DNA of 64,000 bases from Metaphire vulgaris (GCA_018105865.1 CM030842.1:15352867-15416866), one strand, 5' to 3'. Numbered from the stretch's first letter, positions 1 through 12,966 are shown. The notes: generated by a model from the letters alone, not told the origin. Numbers and translations are program-made.

Positions 1-473
1 GGTTGCATTTTTATGCATGTCCATCTCTGTGCATACCATTGTCACATTACCAAATTTGGGGAGGGGGCCAACCTCAAATTGGGGTGGGGGCGTGTTAGGG
101 GGTGTAAAAATATCGCTGACCGGCGTTAAACGGATGCAGTTTCAAAACAATAATGTCAGCAAATACAGAAAGATAACGTTGCTTTTTGCCACACTGTGCG
201 CGGTCGCCTATAGGCAGGGCACCCGTGGGAAATTCCGGGCCCCTGGGCAGAGTAGTCCCGGGACCCCAAGAAGGTCTAAAAAAGTGGTGACGACCTTTTT
301 TCCTTCCCAATGGACGAGTAAGTCGTAAATCAAGAAATCAAGTACCAAAAATCGGTGATGATCTTTTTCAGCACGGAGCAGTTCCTTCGGCGGACCCCCA
401 TCTGACCTATAGGCCTACCTTTCAACGTGCATAGAGTTAGTAGCCACAACTTAACGCGCCTGGGTCCCCTATA

Positions 474-769
474 CAGAGGCGTAGCGAAGGGGAGCAGATG
501 GGGGCATATGCCCCCGGGCGCCGAGGTGAAGGGGCGCCGAAATCGGGTTTTTGGGGTAAGTTAAACAGTCAAATACATAGTAAACAAGAAGAAAGAAATG
601 CGGCGACCTTTTTTGCTCGTCGGGAGTATAAAGGAGAGGGGCGCCGTAGAAAGTTGAGGGGGGGCGCCGAGAAAACGATTTGATGACCTTTTCTTTGCTC
701 GACAGCAGCGTTGGGGGCGCCAACGGTACACTTTGCCCCCGTGCGCCGGATACCCTCGCTACGCCTTTG
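474..769. mobile_element. hAT-like MITE
   Basis: Inverted ends CAGAGGCGTAGCGAAGG and CCCTCGCTACGCCTTTG, flanked by CCCTATA (467-473 and 770-776; 8 bp if the ends are shifted by one). It contains two GCTCG-TC/GACCTTTT motif copies. Confidence 0.7.
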
Positions 770-1037
770 CCCTATACAGGTAACCGGGCCCCTGGGCATT
801 CGCCCCCTACGCCCCTATAGCTCTCGGCGGCCCTGCCTATAGGGTTGTCTATGCCACAAGCCTACCCTGGTCGTGGGTCATATTTAGTGACCCCCGCCCC
901 CACCCCAATGACATCACAGCCATGGAGTTACATATTGACGAATGACGATGCTGATGGTTGCGTATAGGTGTGTGTGCATCCATGATGCGATCCGGTGGAT
1001 AGGGACATTCGGAAGTCGGCGAGGGAGGGAGGGAGAG

Positions 1038-1988
1038 ATGGATCGCGTGAAATCCCTGCGGACGTCCAGCGGCGGCGGATTGGAATCCACTAAGAGCGGC
1101 GGAACGCTTTCCAAGTCCACTTCGTCGGACGATATGATGATGACGAGATCCGTTTCCTTCGGCGCCGCCAACAGGGAACGCCGGATACCGAGAACCTCTT
1201 CCACCACCCGGATGGTCTTCGAAGAGGAGGAGGAGGAGGAGCAAGAAGAAGAAGCAGGCACCATGGACCGGGATTTCGGCGACTTCCAGGCAGCGGCCGA
1301 CGACCGGAAACCGCCCGCCGTCGGCGACGGCGAAGACGACGATGGGACAACGGGCAGGGAGATGGGGGACATGCCGCCGCCGCCGCCGCCGTCGGCGCCG
1401 CCGCCGCCGCTTCGACCCGCCGCGTCGAAGAAGCGCCTCGCGAGGTTCGTCGGCATGCACGGCGAGCGAAAGCCCGACTCCGACACGGTCGCTCGGGCGC
1501 TGAGCGATTCCCGTCGCGTCGTCCTGAACGTCGGCGGGATGCGGCACGAGGCCCTGTGGCGCACCCTCGACCGCCTGCCGCACACGCGGCTCGGCCGGCT
1601 GCGTCGCTGTCGGACGCACGACGCCCTGGTCGGCCTGTGCGACGACTACAGCCTCGTCAACATGGAGTTCTACTTCGACCGGCATCCGCGAACCTTTGCG
1701 TCGATACTGAACTTCTACCGGACGGGGAAGCTGCACCTGGTCGAGGAGATGTGCGCTCTGTCGTTCAACGACGACCTCGACTACTGGGGCGTCGACGAGC
1801 TGTACCTCGAGTCCTGCTGTCAGCACAAGTACCACCAGCGCAAGGAGAGCGTCTTCGAGGAGATGCGGAAGGAGGCGGAGAGTCTCCAGACGCGGGTGGA
1901 AGAGGACTTTGGGACCGGGTACTGTGCTCCCTATCAAAAGAAACTGTGGGATCTACTCGAAAAGCCACAGACTTCAAAAGCAGCGCGG
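1038..1988 (+). CDS. Shab: Kv2/Shab-type voltage-gated K+ channel, exon 1 (N-terminus and T1 domain)
   Basis: First coding exon of a delayed-rectifier channel; it joins 4526-5770 in phase 0 to give about 731 residues. Residues 1-158 are a low-complexity extension (Glu run, polyproline) not found at this length in vertebrate Kv2 proteins, whose T1 domain starts near residue 30. The T1/BTB tetramerisation domain runs from about residue 159 to 265, with RRVVLNVGG, the FDRHP stretch and [10 protein letters not shown], followed by a Kv2-like linker ([24 protein letters not shown]). The exon ends at CGG before donor GTATAA, matching the place where Kv2 sequence continues into S1. An in-frame upstream ATG at 942 would add 32 residues; I prefer 1038 because the extra residues resemble nothing known. 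The Kv2 assignment rests on the T1 and linker sequence and is firm; the N-terminus is not. Confidence 0.93.
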
Positions 1989-1989
1989 G

Positions 1990-2036
<47 letters not shown>

Positions 2037-2042
2037 GTAACA

Positions 2043-2102
<60 letters not shown>

Positions 2103-2218
2103 TAATGATAATAGTAATAATAATAATAACATAATTAATAATAATAACAATAATATGACATAGGCTAATAATATTAGGGTTTAAAGTGGTTCAGTAGGGT
2201 CTGCCCTGTGTGAGTAGC

Positions 2219-2303
<85 letters not shown>

Positions 2304-2875
2304 CAGTAGAAGTAGTAGCTGCAGCAGTAATAGCAATAATAATAATAACAATTATAGTAGCAATAATAGTAATAGTAGTAGTAGCCATAATAATAACATA
2401 ATTAATAATAGCAATAACAACAATATGACATAGGCTAATAATATTAGGGTTTAAAGTGGTTCAGTAGGGTCTGCCCTTTGTGAGAACCGCTGTGTTCCAT
2501 CCAGTCATTCATTCTCATTATGGTCTTGCTGTGTAATCTTATTCTTTGTCCTCTTGTCCGCTAGTGGGTTTGTCACTGTATTCTCTTTTGAAATTCTTGA
2601 CGTCAACTTCTCTCGACCATTCAGTCAACAACTGTCAAACTTTTCAAACCTCCTCCCCTATTTTGTTGACATAATTAATGGACAACCCGTAAGGGATCGA
2701 CCCCCAAAACCCCCAAAGACCCCAAAAATGAGAAAGTCAGAACTGTTGATGTCACTTTCTGTGGCTTGCAGTTTACTGTTAGATTCTCTTTATATCTGTA
2801 ACTCGAGAGGCATACACCATTAGTTCAAATAAGACCTTGAAATACACTTTCCCGTCACCACAATGGTTGGTGCTA

Positions 2876-3030
2876 GGACAAAATGTCCGCGGACAAAATG
2901 TCATGGTCACAAAATGTCAAAATGTCAGCGGACAAAATGCCACGGACAACATGTAACCCTACTCTAACTCTCACCCTAAACCGTGACGTTTTGTCCTCAT
3001 GACAGTTTGTCCGCGGACATTTCGTCCGGC
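2876..3030. mobile_element. Foldback element with GTCCGCGGACA arms
   Basis: The outer arms are GGACAAAATGTCCGCGGACA and the inverted TGTCCGCGGACATTTCGTCC, with several ACAAAATGTC repeats inside. The loop holds degenerate CCCTAA-like sequence (AACCCTACTCTAACTCTCAC). Confidence 0.55.
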
Positions 3031-3554
3031 CACACGCATTGGCTACATTCTGCTCTTCGGTGCTGACGTCCGTATGCATATAATTAGACTGATTCCAGTG
3101 TTTTCGTTAAACGCTGAACGCATATTCTGTTGGCTCTTTGTTCGTTTTTTAAAAAAAACCAGACCATGAAATCATTCCACCACCACCACCACCACCACCT
3201 CCTACTACTACTACTCCTCCTCCTCCTACTCCTCTTCCTCCCTCCGTCCCTGTACCTTTATCCTGCGACATTCCTGGTTTTTACCTTTATTTCGGCCAAC
3301 CATGACTGACCGAGAAACTCTTTGGAACGCTCAAAAATCGATTCTGCGTCGTTTCGCCGCCGCCTGGAACACAGGCACCAGGAAATATCCTCCCTCCTCC
3401 TCCTCCTCCTCATCCTTCTCCTCATCCTCCTCCGGCGCCTGCCTCTGATCGAGCGCCCGTGGAAAAGGGTAGAGGGGGCGGAGGGGGTGTTGAGTCTAGC
3501 TTTGCGACCACCCTTCCCTTCCCACTCCCATAACGCCGAGCGGCGGTGGCGACC

Positions 3555-3599
3555 ATGGACTCGCAGCCGTTCATCAGCGCCGCCGAGAACGAGGCTGCG
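3555..3599 (+). CDS. Possible short alternative first exon inside the Kv2 intron
   Basis: An ATG in good context (GCGACCATGG) opens a GC-rich, codon-like stretch encoding MDSQPFISAAENEAA, then a GTGGGG donor-like site in phase 0, the phase of Kv2 exon 2. If used, it would give a channel lacking the T1 domain. The evidence is only composition, start context and phase. It could equally belong to another gene or be chance. Confidence 0.2.
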
Positions 3600-4107
3600 G
3601 TGGGGTGGATGGGTGGGGGTGGGGGAGTGGGCTGGAAACTGTCGTCACGTGACTATCATGTATTCCTTACGGCTTAGGCGCTGACAGACAGAGCGTGTAT
3701 TCGCACAGCCGAGCTTACTTACTTACTTACTTATCGAATCGACCCGAAGAAGACGCCGTCGTTGTCCTCGTCGTTGTTGTAGTTGTTGTTGTTGTTGTTT
3801 TTGTTGTTTTTGTTGTTGTTGTTGTTGAAAGCCTGTTGAAGCGCGGTGACATCGTTCGTGTAAGAAGTATTCGGTTGAAATGGAGACAAAGAGGCAACGC
3901 ATGGACAGAAGGCGATCGATGGGAGATGCGAATGACCATGGGATCAGCTCTCTTGTTCTCTCATTGCTTAGAAACTGTTGTGCAAATATAGAAGACGGTT
4001 CCAACACACAAAAAAAAACCCTAGAAATTACTACAGAATATACAGTGGCACAATAAATACATCAATTATTATTACTGCACTAGTAGTAGTAGTAGTGCTA
4101 GTAGTGC

Positions 4108-4232
<125 letters not shown>

Positions 4233-4304
4233 AAGCACAAATAATAATAAGTAACAAAAATAATAATAATAATAATAGCAATAATAATAATAAGTAGTAG
4301 TAGC

Positions 4305-4364
<60 letters not shown>

Positions 4365-4525
4365 GGTGGTGGTAGTGGTAGTAGTAGTAGTAGTAGTAGT
4401 ACTATCCTCTTCGTTAATTAATTATTATTATCATTGTTATTATTGCTATTGTTGTTAATGTGATTTCCTTAGGTAAGTAAGTAAGTAAGTCAGCATGATA
4501 CCTGATCTGCTGTTGACCTGCACAG

Positions 4526-5770
4526 GTTCTGGCAATAATATCCATTCTCTTTGTGGTCACGTCGACCATCGGCCTTACGCTGAACACGATGCCGTCTCTC
4601 CAGGGACACGACGCCCAGGGCAACGCCACCGACAACGAGCACCTGGTGGCCGTGGAGGCCTCGTGCATCGGTTGGTTCACCCTCGAGTACGTCCTGCGGT
4701 TCTGGGCGTCGCCGTCCAAGTGGAAGTTCTTCAAGGGCGTCCTGAACGTCATCGACCTCCTGGCCATCCTGCCCTACTACGTCTCCCTCTGCATCGGCGA
4801 CTCGCACGGCGACGCGACGGAGCAGTTCCAGAACGTCCGACGGATCGTCCAGATCTTCCGGATCATGCGGATACTGCGGATACTGAAGCTGGCCAGGCAC
4901 TCCGTCGGACTGCAGTCGCTCGGCTACACCCTCCAGCGCAGCTACAAGGAGCTGGGGCTGTTGATGATGTTCCTGGCGCTCGGGATTCTCGTCTTCTCCA
5001 GCCTGGCGTACTTCGCCGAGAAGGACGAACGGCCGCCGGAGGAGGAGGGCGAGGAGGAGAAGTTCACCAGCATCCCGGACACGTTCTGGTGGACGGTCAT
5101 CACCATGACGACGGTGGGGTACGGCGACGTCTACCCGAAGACGGCGTGGGGGAAGGTGGTGGGCGCCGTCTGCTGCGTCTGCGGGGTGCTGGTCATCGCC
5201 CTTCCGATACCGATCATCGTCAACAACTTCGCCGACTTCTACAAGGATCAGATGCGCCGCGAGAAGGCGACGAAGAGGAGGGAGGCCCTGGAAAAGGCAA
5301 AGCGCAGCGGCAGCATCGTGTCGTGCAGTACTTCCGATGACGTCAGACGAGCGGAATTCGGCGAAGGGGAAGAGGAAGAGGATGCTGCTGCTGTCACTGC
5401 TTCCACTGCTGCCACTGCTGTTGCTGCTGCTGCTGCTGTTTCTACCGATGCTCAATTGTTACACTGTGAAGATGCTACTCTTTCTCTTTCTCCTCCTCCT
5501 CCTTCTCCTTCTCCTCTTTCCTACCTGCAGAGGCCAAAGACTTCGAATGATCTCCTCAACGATCGACGGAGGAAGGGAGCGGAGGAGAGACGTTCCGGGT
5601 CGGGTGATATTTGGGGTCAGTTCGAGGGTACGACCACTGGTTCTTCGTCGTCGACCTCTACGCCAAATCTCAAGGTCAGCAGACTGCCTCCGTCGGTCGG
5701 TCACGGCATCACTGGTTCTATCGTCGTCGACCTCGGTACTTCATTCGCCAAAAAAAATTGTCAGACATGA
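4526..5770 (+). CDS. Shab: Kv2/Shab-type channel, exon 2 (S1-S6, pore, C-terminal tail)
   Basis: Follows acceptor TGCACAG at 4525 in phase 0 and carries the whole membrane core. S1 starts at residue 318, S2 is about 357-376 and S3 about 390-407. S4 lies at about 422-442 with arginines every third residue ([17 protein letters not shown]). S5 is about 459-479. The selectivity filter TVGYGD is at residues 513-518, and S6 has the gating motif ALPIP at 542-546. The proximal tail ([16 protein letters not shown]) is typical of Kv2. Beyond it lie a Glu/Ala-rich tract and Ser/Pro-rich sequence to a stop at 5768-5770. I do not see the vertebrate Kv2 clustering (PRC/FFAT) motif in this tail. In-frame donor-like sites such as AAG/GTCAGC near 5674 leave room for an isoform continuing into a downstream exon. 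Confidence 0.95.
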   Translation, partial: VLAIISILFVVTSTIGLTLNTMPSLQGHDAQGNATDNEHLVAVEASCIGWFTLEYVLRFWASPSKWKFFKGVLNVIDLLAILPYYVSLCIGDSHGDATEQFQNVRRIVQIFRIMRILRILKLARHSVGLQSLGYTLQRSYKELGLLMMFLALGILVFSSLAYFAEKDERPPEEEGEEEKFTSIPDTFWWTVITMTTVGYGDVYPKTAWGKVVGAVCCVCGVLVIALPIPIIVNNFADFYKDQMRREKATKRREALEKAKRSGSIVSCSTSDDVRRAEFGEGEEEEDAAAVTASTAATAVAAAAAVSTDAQLLHCEDATLSLSPPPPSPSPLSYLQRPKTSNDLLNDRRRKGAEERRSGSGDIWGQFEGTTTGSSSSTSTPNLKVSRLPPSVGHGITGSIVVDLGTSFAKKNCQT

Positions 5771-5803
5771 AATTATAGTCAGCAGAATATTGAAAATGTT
5801 CTT

Positions 5804-5858
<55 letters not shown>

Positions 5859-8195
5859 CGCTGGAGTTAATTGATGTTATCGTCACGTGACCTCTACTGA
5901 TTTCATAATAGCAGATTATTTAAAGCCTGGTTAAGCTCAGCTTAAGCAAATGTGGCGTCGACACTACATCCTTGGGTTTTAGTGCTGTTAGAGTCTTATT
6001 TGACCATCAGGGGCGTAGCGACGGAGAGAGAGGGGGGTAAATCGGTATATATATAATTAATTCATTCATTAATCTTACTTATTTCATTAAAAGATAGCAG
6101 CCATTCCACACTATAGTTGTTTTGGGGATGGTGAATTCAAACCAGTTGGGCATGGAGCTACGGTAGCCCATGTCTGACAATAATTATTTGATAACTCGAC
6201 TAGGCTTAGCATGGCTAAGAACAGTCTTTCCTTATGTATGTAAGTAAGTAAGTAAAATCTCGTGAATTTATATAGCGCTTTCGAATTAATATCGCAGTAG
6301 CTGCTCATTCGTACACGCACTTAAATTGTGACTTAATCCTTACTATTATCCGTGGTTCTTATAATTATTATTAATCTGGAGCCACGATCCATGGGCGCGT
6401 GTTTAATGGGGAAAAGAGGGGGGGACCGAGTTGTTTCTGTCGACGCGTTCATTCAGCCTCCTGTGTTGCCGCTGTTATGTGTTTTTCTGTGGTTTTGTGT
6501 TTTTACAGCAATGTCCGGCCACTAAACGAAGTGTCTTTTTCAAGGAAGACGTCGACAAATCAGGTTTCTACTACATGTATATATTAATTTCGTCTCTAAA
6601 GTTCGATTTTAGAGTTTAGCTCTGCTACAGAAACCGAATACATGAAAGACTTCTTAGGAGGCTAATTCTGTTGGGTTCCGGGACACGCGAACCACTGCAT
6701 GCAGAGACGCACTCACCCACCCACCCCCACCCAAGGCCGTTTTAATATCGATCTCCAACAGGACGATATAACTGTGAATAATGCGGTTGAATTTGCACAA
6801 ATCCCATGCATTATTATTAGGAATAACATTATCATGGAAACCTAACGAGTCTGGACGGTGATGGCCTATGGATGAGCGATGTAGCGTTTAATAAATGATC
6901 AACAGGACGTAAGATGGGCTGGATTTGCACAAATCCTATGCATTATTAGCATTATGGAATAACGGGGTTTATATCGATGCAGAAGACGATGGCCTAAATT
7001 TGATGCTTGATAATGATAGAATGCTCTCAAGTAATATGGTGCTTTAAATCGATCTCTAACAGGACGAAGTAAGTTTCAAAATGCGGCTGGATTTGCACAA
7101 ATCCTATGCATTATTAGCATTATGGAATAACGGGGGTTGTCATGTTGGAGGCGCTCTAAATGCAGAAGACGATGGCCTAAATTTGCACTAGCGATTGATA
7201 TCGATGTAGTGAAGAATGCTAAAGATAGTGGCTCAATATGGCGCTAGAGATATAGGCATGGGGTAGGCACGTGCCTAGGTCCCCGTGATATACGAGGGGC
7301 CCCACCGCAAGCGGTGAAAAATACTTTGCAAAAAGGTCATAACCGCTTTATTTTGTTTGACTTTTATTAATTTCTCCTCCAAAAGTAGATTAAGCGAACA
7401 AAAGTCATCATTACTTTTTAAATTAAATGCATAGGACACAAACTTCTTAAAACGGCACTAGGTCCGTCGAGCTGTTCAATCGTAAACGGCATCTTTATAC
7501 AGAGCAAAACTCTTTCAACCAATGGGCTTATAGCAGGGGTATTCATCTGGCAGTTCGCGGGCCAGATGCGACCCGCCAGGGGGTGTGAAATGGCCCGCGA
7601 CGAAGATACTGAAACGATAAATAACTCTTCCTAAAACTTACGAAATATTTTAGACTTTTTGTTTTCAACTTAACGTAGGCCTACCTGTTTCATATCACTT
7701 TTATGAACTATATTTTCTAGCTAAATGTATTTTCAAAAATAAATATTTCTTTTCTCACATCGACATACTTACTGATTTCAGAAACACGTGACCAGTCATA
7801 AAGATTTGGCCCTCCATAGAATTTAACAGAACAACTCTGCCCAATAGTTTTAATAGTATAACCCAGTGTTTATTCTAGTCACCTTGACATTGGGGGGGGG
7901 ATTTTGAAATGTTTGGGGAGGACAAGGTTTGAAGTCTCAAAACTCTTGACGAGCCGAAAAAGGTCACCTTCCTAGGTCATCTATCTGCCCGTTTTCCCTT
8001 CTTAAACGCTCTGTGACAATCTTTCTTATTTTTCCCCTCTCCAAAAAATAAGAAAAAACCCCGTCGCCACACTTTTGGGGGGACATTTCCATCTCCCCAT
8101 GCAACATATAAAGAAAAATAATTTTTTTTTTTTTTTTTGGGAGCATTTTGATCGCTTAAACACTTATAACCTGTTTGAGTGATGATTTCTCGTAG
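5771..8195. other. Intergenic or downstream region with repeats
   Basis: (AT)n at 5808-5856. At 6,236-6,330 a GTAAG run leads into AATTTATATAGCGC, an interspersed family. At 6,740-7,230 three diverged tandem units share TTTGCACAAATCCTATGCAT and CAGAAGACGATGGCCTAAAT. At 7,536-7,620 is a hAT-type end (CAGGGGTATTCAT, then GCGGGCCAGATGCG). At 7,866 is one end of the CAGTGTTTATTCTAG family. I see no gene. Confidence 0.6.
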
Positions 8196-9100
8196 GTAAG
8201 CCAGGTGGAAGTAGGCTTTCTCTGACCGCCTTTCGTTGGCACAGCGAGGCGCAGGGCGAGCAGCGCCAGAGATGCGACAGTATGCCCGAACCCAACAAGT
8301 ACAAACCGATCCTCAAAAAGTACGCCAGGGACTGCCTGCCAGACGCCAGCGGATACCAGACGGAGAACGAGACAAACACGCCGCGGACAGACCGAACCGG
8401 CACGGAGGAGGAGGAGGCGACACACGACGACCGATTCTCAGGTACCAGTACCCACCACCACCGCCAGCAGTACTCGCCGATTGAACGGTACTCGGCGTTC
8501 AAGAAGAACAGCGACGAACCAGATACTGGCGGTTCATGGGCAAGAGGAGGATCGCCGTTCGAACCGTTCATCAGAGACCCGATGAAACTGGACTCGGAGA
8601 CGTTTGTTCACGGTTCTCGGACCCGCTCCTCCTCCCCCTCCCCGGGCGGATGTCCGCCCAACACGAAGCGCCCCGTCATCTCATCCCCCGCCTGCCACCA
8701 CGCGGCTTTCCTGGCCGGCGAGTCTCCGGTCGAAGTCGCATCGGTCGCTGCAGCCTCCCTGGCGCTGCGCGACTTCGGGGCAAGACCGTCCCCGCTGCTG
8801 CTGCTGCTGCCGCCGCCGCCGCCGCCGCCGGGGACCGAGACGGAGACGGCGTTCACCGGCGTGGCGGGGGCGGGGGCGGCGGAGGACAGTCGAAGACCGA
8901 GACGGCGAGGTCCTGTCGCCGAAGGAAATAGTCCCCGTAACGAACCGAAGAAGAAAACACACGGCGACCTCTTCACCATCGCTGCGGCGGAGGAATTTGG
9001 CAACCACGTCGCAGCGACGCAGTACTCTAGTTCTTCCGCCTCCGTCGGAAATGAGTTCCTACTGCTCCGCCAATCAGTTGACGACGACAGCCATCGTTAA
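8196..9100 (+). CDS. Candidate 3' coding exon, unrecognised product
   Basis: A GC-rich frame is open from acceptor-like TCTCGTAG (ending 8195) to a stop at 9098-9100; the first ATG is at 8282 and gives 272 residues. The product is Ser/Pro/Thr-rich and hydrophilic, with a short Leu run followed by polyproline near residues 175-190 and no recognisable fold, membrane segment or signal peptide. Its base composition matches the other coding exons and contrasts with its surroundings. It lies 2.4 kb downstream of the Kv2 stop on the same strand. Kv2 channels have long disordered tails, so it may be an alternative C-terminal exon of that gene; I saw no diagnostic Kv2 tail motif. CAG/GTACCAG near 8441 is a possible internal donor. 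Alternatively it is the end of an independent gene. Confidence 0.45.
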
Positions 9101-9479
9101 AGTCTCTTTTCCACTTCCTTCCTCCCTTCCTTCCACGAAATTCAAACGTCACGTGACAGGCAAAAATCGTCGCTTGCGATCTGGCATAGAGAGTTTTTTT
9201 TACCGATTTTTCTCTGTTTTCGGCGACAAAGGGATACATACTTGTTTTTCTGCTTCAGTATTAGCCGCACGTTAACGACTATATCGCGTGCGAGGTATTG
9301 GCCTAACGTCGTCTGGATTCTGCGTCTGAAGACTGGCGCGGTCGCATGTTCCAATACGATTGACGAATTTTTTGAACTTAATTTGCCCACGTCAGAGCAT
9401 CATCGTCTGCAGATCAGTCAGGCGAGTTTTCATCTTATTCCTCTCCCTCCTCCTCTTCTTTTTCGCCTGATTTAATACA

Positions 9480-9836
9480 CGATGATAGATACGACGACGA
9501 CGACGACGATGATGATGATGATGATGATGACGATAACGATGATGATGTTGATGACGGTGATGATGAGATGATGACGACGACGACGACGATGATGATGATG
9601 GTAGTGATGATGATGGTGATGATGATGATGATGATTATGACAATGATGATGACGATGATGTCGATGATGATGATGACGACGACGATGATGATGATGACGG
9701 TGGTGGTGGTGATAATGGTTATGATGATGAGATGATGACGATGATGACGACGAAGATGATGATGATGACGTTGTGATGATGATGATTATGATTCTGACGA
9801 TGATGACGATGGTGATGATGATGATGATGATGATAA
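9480..9836. repeat. (GAT/GAC)n-rich microsatellite
   Basis: About 350 bp of imperfect GATGATGAC repeats on the plus strand, with GGT and GAT interruptions. ORFs through it are low complexity. Confidence 0.9.
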
Positions 9837-11684
9837 CAACTAGGATATCTCACATTAAATTCACCTTACTCATAATTTTAACCACAAATGTTATTGATGA
9901 CGACAGCATTGAGTTAACACGTAGACTTATAAGGTTAGCATTCTTATTATTTTCAGGCTTTCAGGCTGCGACCATAGAAACTACACACACACGCACACGC
10001 GAATTGCAAGTATCTATGTCGCTCTGGTGACGTCGAGAAAAAAACGAGCGCTATACGACTTCTCTTACTCTACCCAGTGACGTTTGCTCATCAGACCCGC
10101 GGCCCATCTTGGCAGCGTTCATCGTCGCATTAAGTTCACGTTGCTGCTGCGTTCAAACATCATCGGGTGAAATAAGTTATTGTGATGACGAGCGCCGAAT
10201 AGGATGAAAACGCATGCTGTACATTGGCTGCCATTTAATAACATTATGCAATCGTTTATCTCCATCAGCGGGGGGAGGGAAAATCTCGCACCAGAAAGAG
10301 GCGAGAACGGCTAAAACCGTCGCCAGAACGAGGCTTCTGCGTTGTCCATAGCCATGCAGTCCCCCCCATTAAACGTAAATTATTATTGTTAACATTGGCG
10401 TAACCACAGGGGTCTCGACCCCACCGGATTATTTCTGGATTCTAAATTTGGGGGTGTCGGTATATTCTGGAGGGGGGTCGGTCCCTGTTGAATAAATATG
10501 ACAAGCAAAAACGGTCATTCATGGCTCAGATTTGGGATTATTTGGGGGCGGTCTCAAATTGAGGGGTTGGAGAGGGTGTTAGGGGTGTAAAAATATCTCT
10601 GTCCCCCTATTCGGACTGGGACCGGTCGTGAGATTGGCGCAGAGGCCTTGAGTGGTTTCGTTTGGGATGGGGTAGTTTGGGATGGGGTAGTTTGGGATGG
10701 GGTAGATAGTATATGAGATTATGAGATTTAGGCGCTTCACAGAACGACGTTTTTTGCTCGTCAAGACTCTGTTTTATTCGAAAATGTCAACGTGTCCCTT
10801 CCCTCCCTATTACGGAATCCTGGCTTCGCCACTGATTGTTGAATTTCGGCGTTAACTGAGTAAGATGTTTTTTTGACTGTTTAGGAAATATTTCGGCGAA
10901 AATAACGAGCAAAGAAGAATTCCAAAACGAACCTTAAGCGCAGTTACAGAGTGCATCTAGATTCCTTCAGCGCTATAGAAATTTCGTTTTTTACTTACTT
11001 ACTTATCCAGAAGGTCTTGGTTCGATTAACTATTATGAAAAACGAGTACAATATTATTGTCAATTTTCGGTGATTTGCATTTCTAAAAATCTTTACCGGT
11101 TCACATTTCACTGTTCGTAATGGTTTAACTATATAACGAATGTTCCATGCTGTTATCACTGATCGAAATTAGTTTTTTGGGGTGTGGTGGGGTGGGGTGG
11201 CAACCCTTGTCCCCACTGGCACGCCTAGATGCGGGTAAATAAAAACTAGTTCTTCTTCATGAGCGCTTCTGAGTGATTCCTCCCTAGATGCGCTATAAGT
11301 GAATAAAGACTAGTTCTTCATGATCGCGTCTGTATAGGCGCTATACAAAGCAAGTTCTTGAAAATGGAAAATAATTGTTACCTACAGGATTTATAATTTC
11401 TATTAGCTTATAATTTCTATTAGCTGTGACGTTGTTAATTTTATAATAAATAAATTAGGCTAAAAATTCTATGTCCCAATATATAACGATATAGACAGGT
11501 ATATAGGCCTATAGCCTATAGGCATGAAAATCATCTTTCAGCAGGTGGTTTGGAATAAGCTGCAGTAATCAGTCTGCCGTGATGAGAAACAATTTTTCGA
11601 GTACTTTGCGCAAAAATCGTGGCTGTGTTGCTGGATTTTCTAAACACTGTCTTTGAAGTTTTATTAGCGTAAGCTGATTTCACA

Positions 11685-11868
11685 CAGTGGCGGCTCTAGG
11701 ATTTGGCAAGTGGGGGCCCGTTGGGGTGGCAACTTCTAATCATGGAGGGCCAACCATTTGTTGTTTAATGTATGTAGCATTAAGTATAGGGTCCCAACTG
11801 GGGGGGTACTGGGGAAGACACTCAATAGGGGCACGGGCCCCCCTGGGCCCCCGGTGGAGCCGCCACTG
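11685..11868. mobile_element. hAT MITE, CAGTGGCGGCTC family
   Basis: Ends CAGTGGCGGCTCTAGG and GGTGGAGCCGCCACTG; the internal GTTGTTTAATGTATGTAGCA block is shared with the copies at 16,301 and 45,364. Its flanks do not match over 8 bp. Confidence 0.8.
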
Positions 11869-12439
11869 GCCAAACAAGACGCAAACGTGCATCTTCGAGA
11901 TTCGATTCACAACCGTATCTCTTGACACGTCTTTGTTTAGATAATTTGCGTGGCCACGAGGGAGGGAGGGATGGAGGAGGGACGAAGGGAGGGGCTACAG
12001 AGGGATCGGGCCCCCTATTATGGCGCCCAAACTGGTCGTGAACTTCGTGCAAAACCAACCGATAAAATATATTATCGCCTGGGGTGGGGGGGGGTGGGGG
12101 GGGGAGGGGGAGTAGAGTGACTGATTGATGACACACTGTCATAATCATTGTCTGAAATCTGCTCCAGATCTCAAGATTTTAATCTACAGTATAACCTAAA
12201 TTTTATCATGCTATGTTTCCTCTTGTTTTCGAATAATTCTTGTATATTACTTTCTCTCAAATCCGAGAATCTTGGAATATCATCATAGACGATAATAATG
12301 ATTGCCTAAGTCTTCAATTCGGATTCTATGTCACCTTTCTATATACCTGTAGGCTACCTACCTCGATCGCTCACAGGTTAATGGCACTGATTGGGCGCTA
12401 AAAAAGTGCAGCAGACAGAAGAATGCTGCTAATCGATGC

Positions 12440-12745
12440 AACTGAAAGTAAGTAAGTAAGTAAAATCTCGCAAGATGGACTGATAACAACATCACGTCAA
12501 TGGACAGGCAAGACAATGGAGAAATGGCGACCCGATTGGCAGACATCAGAAAACAGTGTATAGCAAGGTCATTCGTGCCGTGCAGCGCATGAAAAGCACG
12601 ATTGCAAATTGTGAGAGATGATTGATTCAGAGGACGAAGAAGAGAGTTACACGAGAGGAAGATCGAGTGGATCGAGGATCTTGTGGCATCATCATATTTC
12701 ACAGGCAGACTGGTTTTGATGCATGAAGGGAGTTATAAGTCATTG
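12440..12745 (+). repeat. Interspersed repeat beginning with TAAG microsatellite
   Basis: A GTAAGTAAGTAAGTAAAATC run leads into sequence (GCACGATTGCAAAT, GATTGATTCAGAGG, CAGACTGGTTTTGATG) that recurs, diverged, at 52,690-53,165. Shorter relatives are at 6,239 and 63,440. Confidence 0.55.
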
Positions 12746-12791
12746 CTGCAATTGTATAGTTAATGCGAATACAAACTATTCAGACTTCGGC

Positions 12792-12870
<79 letters not shown>

Positions 12871-12909
12871 GTTGTAGTAGTAGCGGTAGTAGTACCGATA
12901 GTAGTACCG

Positions 12910-12966
<57 letters not shown>

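Noticed and set aside
849..1937. Long minus-strand ORF of 362 codons opposite Kv2 exon 1
   Set aside because: Antisense shadow of a GC-rich exon; the plus strand carries a clear T1 domain.
11150..11640. Possible element around GGGGTGTGGTGGGGTGG and the duplicated CTAGTTCTTC segments
   Set aside because: Short local duplications only; no ends or flanking repeats found.
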